A DNA stretch of 35,056 nucleotides from Gemmatimonadota bacterium (GTDB taxonomy: Bacteria; Gemmatimonadota; Gemmatimonadetes; Gemmatimonadales; GWC2-71-9). The stretch covers positions 1 through 35,056 of the forward strand of contig JAHECN010000011.1 in the NCBI GenBank assembly GCA_024641735.1, given 5' to 3'. Under the pieces are notes generated by a model. That model ran no database searches. It was not told where the DNA came from and saw only the letters and a program-made list of their open reading frames with translations. The translations under genes were made by a program, and so were the position numbers. Shown here in pieces: positions 31,906-35,056 of the stretch (its first letter is position 1; every line of letters begins with the position of its first letter).

Positions 31906-31984
31906 TCTTGGCTGGCCCGAGATCGGGTCTGCTGAGGAATTACCCTCATCCCGCGGCACAGTCGCCCCGGCCTCTCGCAGTCGT

Positions 31985-33856
31985 ATGGATCCCCTCCGAA
32001 TGTCTGAAACCGAAACCCCGACCGAAGCGACCCTCGACGAAACCCCGGCTGTCGCGGTGATCGACGAGACTCCCGCCGCGCCCACCTACGAATCGACGCC
32101 CACGATGCCATTCGTCGGCTCGACCGGCATGCGCGTCCGCGAAGATTTCTACGACGACGAGTACACCTCTGAGGAATACGAGGACATGCTCACCCTCTAC
32201 GAGGGGACGATGTCCCAGATCGTCGAGGGCGAGATCGTCAAGTCGAAGATTCTCCGCATCACGGACAACGCGGTCATCCTCGATGTCGGGTTCAAGTCGG
32301 AAGGATCCGTTCCACTCGACGAGTTCAAGGAGCCGCAGAACCTCCAGGTCGGCGATGAGGTCGAGGTCTTCCTCGAGCACCTCGAGGACTCGGAAGGCGC
32401 TGTCGTGCTGTCGAAGAAGAAGGCCGACTTCATGCGCGTCTGGGAGAAGATCCGCGTCGCGCACGAGTCGGATCAGCCGGTCGAAGGCACGCTGATGAAG
32501 AAGATCAAGGGCGGCGTGGTCGTGAACCTGATGGGCGTCGATGCCTTCCTCCCCGGGTCGCAGATCGCGCTCCGTCGGGTGCCGAACATCGACGAGCTCC
32601 TCGGCTCGACCTACGAGTTCAAGATCATCAAGCTCAACAAGCGTCGGCGGAACATCGTCGTCTCGCGTCGCGTGATCCTCGAGAACGAGCGGGCGCACAA
32701 GCGCGAGCACCTGATGAAGGAGCTCGAGGTCGGTCAGGTCCGGAAGGGCATCGTCAAGAACATCACCGACTTCGGCGCATTCATCGATCTTGGCGGCGTC
32801 GACGGCCTGTTGCACATCACGGACATGTCGTACGGCCGCGTCTCGCATCCGAGCGAGCTGGTCGGCATCGGCCGCGAAGTCGACGTCAAGATCCTCGACA
32901 TCGATTGGCAGCGTGAGCGGATCTCGCTCGGCATGAAGCAGCTCCAGTCCTACCCGTGGCAGAACGTCGCCGAGAAGTATCCGGTCGGCGGCCGCGTGCA
33001 GGGCAAGGTCGTCTCGATCACCAACTACGGCGCTTTCGTGGAGCTGGAGCCGGGAATCGAAGGCCTGGTGCACATCTCCGAGATGAGCTGGACGCGGAAC
33101 GTGCGTCACCCGAGCAAGATTGTGTCGATCGGCGAGACGATCGAGGCGGTGGTGCTCAAGGTCGACGAGTCGGAGGAGAAGATCTCCCTCGGCATGAAGC
33201 AGACCGAGCAGGATCCGTGGATGGTGTTGCCGGTGCGCTACCCGATCGGCACCCGCATCACCGGCAAGGTCCGCAACCTCACCTCCTTCGGCGCGTTCGT
33301 CGAAATCGAGGCCGGGATCGACGGCTTGATCCACATCTCGGACATGTCGTGGACCAAGCGCGTGCAGCATCCGTCGGAAGTCGTCAAGAAGGGCGACACG
33401 GTGGATGTGGTGATCCTGAACATCGATGCCGACAACAAGCGCATCTCGCTCGGCCTCAAGCAGGCCACCGATGACCCGTGGCTCACGATCGGCGAGAAGT
33501 TGCCGGTCGGTACGGAGCTTCGCGCCAAGGTGCTCCGCCCGGTCGACAAGGGGATCGTCCTCGATCTCGGCAACGACATCGAAGGCTTCGCGCCGGTGTC
33601 CCAGATGGGTATCGGGCACGACCAAAATCCTGAGGATGCGGTCGTCCTCAGCCAGGAAGTGATCGTCAAGATCCTCGAAGTCGATCCGATCCATCACCGG
33701 GTCGTCGTCGCCATCATCGAGTATCCGGAAGACGGCATCCCGGAGCCGGGTACCGCGCCGCGCCTCTCCGAAATGGCGAAGCTCCCCGAGCACACCGACG
33801 ACGTCGAGATCGACATGTCGGAAGTCGATATGGACGAGGACGAAGACGACAGCTGA
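31985..33856 (+). CDS. rpsA: Ribosomal protein bS1
   Basis: The protein has 623 residues with six S1/OB repeats: VEGEIVKSKILRITDNAVIL, EGTLMKKIKGGVVVNLMGV, GQVRKGIVKNITDFGAFIDL, GGRVQGKVVSITNYGAFVEL, GTRITGKVRNLTSFGAFVEI and GTELRAKVLRPVDKGIVLDL. The acidic N-terminal extension of about 75 residues (ETPTEATLDETPAV ... EDFYDDEYTSEEYEDM) and the acidic tail EVDMDEDEDDS are features of this protein. bS1 helps mRNA binding to the 30S subunit. No SD precedes ATG 31985 or the alternative ATG 32000, as is also true of E. coli rpsA, where S1 controls its own translation. Confidence 0.95.
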   Translation: MDPLRMSETETPTEATLDETPAVAVIDETPAAPTYESTPTMPFVGSTGMRVREDFYDDEYTSEEYEDMLTLYEGTMSQIVEGEIVKSKILRITDNAVILDVGFKSEGSVPLDEFKEPQNLQVGDEVEVFLEHLEDSEGAVVLSKKKADFMRVWEKIRVAHESDQPVEGTLMKKIKGGVVVNLMGVDAFLPGSQIALRRVPNIDELLGSTYEFKIIKLNKRRRNIVVSRRVILENERAHKREHLMKELEVGQVRKGIVKNITDFGAFIDLGGVDGLLHITDMSYGRVSHPSELVGIGREVDVKILDIDWQRERISLGMKQLQSYPWQNVAEKYPVGGRVQGKVVSITNYGAFVELEPGIEGLVHISEMSWTRNVRHPSKIVSIGETIEAVVLKVDESEEKISLGMKQTEQDPWMVLPVRYPIGTRITGKVRNLTSFGAFVEIEAGIDGLIHISDMSWTKRVQHPSEVVKKGDTVDVVILNIDADNKRISLGLKQATDDPWLTIGEKLPVGTELRAKVLRPVDKGIVLDLGNDIEGFAPVSQMGIGHDQNPEDAVVLSQEVIVKILEVDPIHHRVVVAIIEYPEDGIPEPGTAPRLSEMAKLPEHTDDVEIDMSEVDMDEDEDDS

Positions 33857-33871
33857 GTCGATTCTCGACTC
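33855..33871 (+). terminator. Inverted repeat over the rpsA stop codon
   Basis: GAGTCGA (33855-33861), loop TTC and TCGACTC (33865-33871) form a perfect 7-bp stem that includes two bases of the TGA stop. It may stabilise the 3' end and acts together with the larger hairpin 20 bases downstream. Confidence 0.5.
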
Positions 33872-33892
33872 GGAGGTCTGCACAAAACAGGC

Positions 33893-33916
33893 GGGGCGTC
33901 ACTGCGGTGGCGCCCC
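33893..33916 (+). terminator. Hairpin terminator after rpsA
   Basis: GGGGCGTCAC pairs with GTGGCGCCCC (10 bp with one T-G wobble) around TGCG, preceded by AAAACA and followed by GTTCGTGTGTCT. The stem is strong but the T-tract is poor. It is the likely end of the aroA-cmk-rpsA transcript. Confidence 0.65.
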
Positions 33917-33988
33917 GTTCGTGTGTCTCAGGGAGCATCGCTGTCGCCCACTCAGGCCCCGTCACTTTCCCCGTTCCCTCATCCCCCG

Positions 33989-33994
33989 TACCTT
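33989..33994 (+). promoter_or_regulatory. Candidate -10 for a leaderless carboxyltransferase mRNA
   Basis: TACCTT within GTACCTTCC lies five bases before the ATG at 34000 with no SD between, so transcription would begin at about the start codon. The -35 region (CTTTCC) is weak. The inference rests on spacing and on the same layout at the rex and SDR starts. Confidence 0.4.
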
Positions 33995-33999
33995 CCAGC

Positions 34000-35056
<1,057 letters not shown>

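Noticed and set aside
31946-33883. 645-residue minus-strand ORF antisense to rpsA
   Set aside because: The translation is an Asp/Val/His/Leu-rich mirror of the rpsA codons, without recognisable domains, and covers both ends of rpsA.

Overview
The window is about 35 kb of GC-rich bacterial chromosome, densely packed with mostly housekeeping genes. Gene content and protein style suggest a member of the Gemmatimonadota (Gemmatimonas-like). Clues are the exported BNR/VPS10-type repeat protein with a Gly/Arg-rich insert, outer-membrane proteins with short Gram-negative signal peptides, a Rex regulator, and the gene order infC-rpmI-rplT-pheS-pheT-zapA-rny. This assignment is inference from sequence style, not a database match. 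There is no rRNA, CRISPR array, integrase or transposase.

Layout. (1) 1-3832, minus strand: the N-terminal 750 residues of a secreted Asp-box beta-propeller protein (it runs off the left edge) and a GlcD-type FAD oxidase. (2) 3915-6123, plus: an unusual SDR protein with a four-cysteine cluster, then a small four-helix membrane protein. (3) 6223-8575, plus: rex, a DnaQ-type exonuclease and an MBL-fold hydrolase with 4-bp stop/start overlaps; a Rex operator abuts the rex start codon. (4) 8708-9094: a small exported protein flanked by repeats. (5) 9197-23986, plus: a 15-gene array behind a consensus promoter and a leader with an intrinsic terminator: infC (apparent CTG start), rpmI, rplT, pheS, pheT, a coiled-coil gene, zapA, rny, folD, xseA, xseB, ispA, dxs, nadK, recN. 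Most junctions overlap, so translation, tRNA charging, division, RNA decay, one-carbon metabolism, isoprenoid synthesis and DNA repair may share transcripts. (6) 23973-25535, minus: an outer-membrane-type protein convergent with recN. (7) 25596-29818: tRNA-Leu(UAA), a type IV pilin and a pilin-derived paralogue (plus), facing a three-gene minus-strand operon: a PilB/GspE ATPase fused to a response-regulator receiver domain, a CheY-like protein and a membrane protein. (8) 29862-33856, plus: aroA, cmk, rpsA. (9) 34000-35056, plus: the N-terminal part of an acyl-CoA carboxylase carboxyltransferase subunit, cut by the right edge.

The most notable items are the pilus-ATPase/receiver fusion with its separate CheY partner, the pilin paralogue lacking a prepilin cleavage site, the Rex operator/leaderless start, the infC leader with a non-AUG start, an SDR whose catalytic Tyr position appears to be Thr, a repeated intergenic palindrome and several independent 7-bp tandem repeats. 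No whole new system is claimed. All longer stretches not covered by a gene are described under the repeat, leader and terminator entries; none exceeds about 300 bases.
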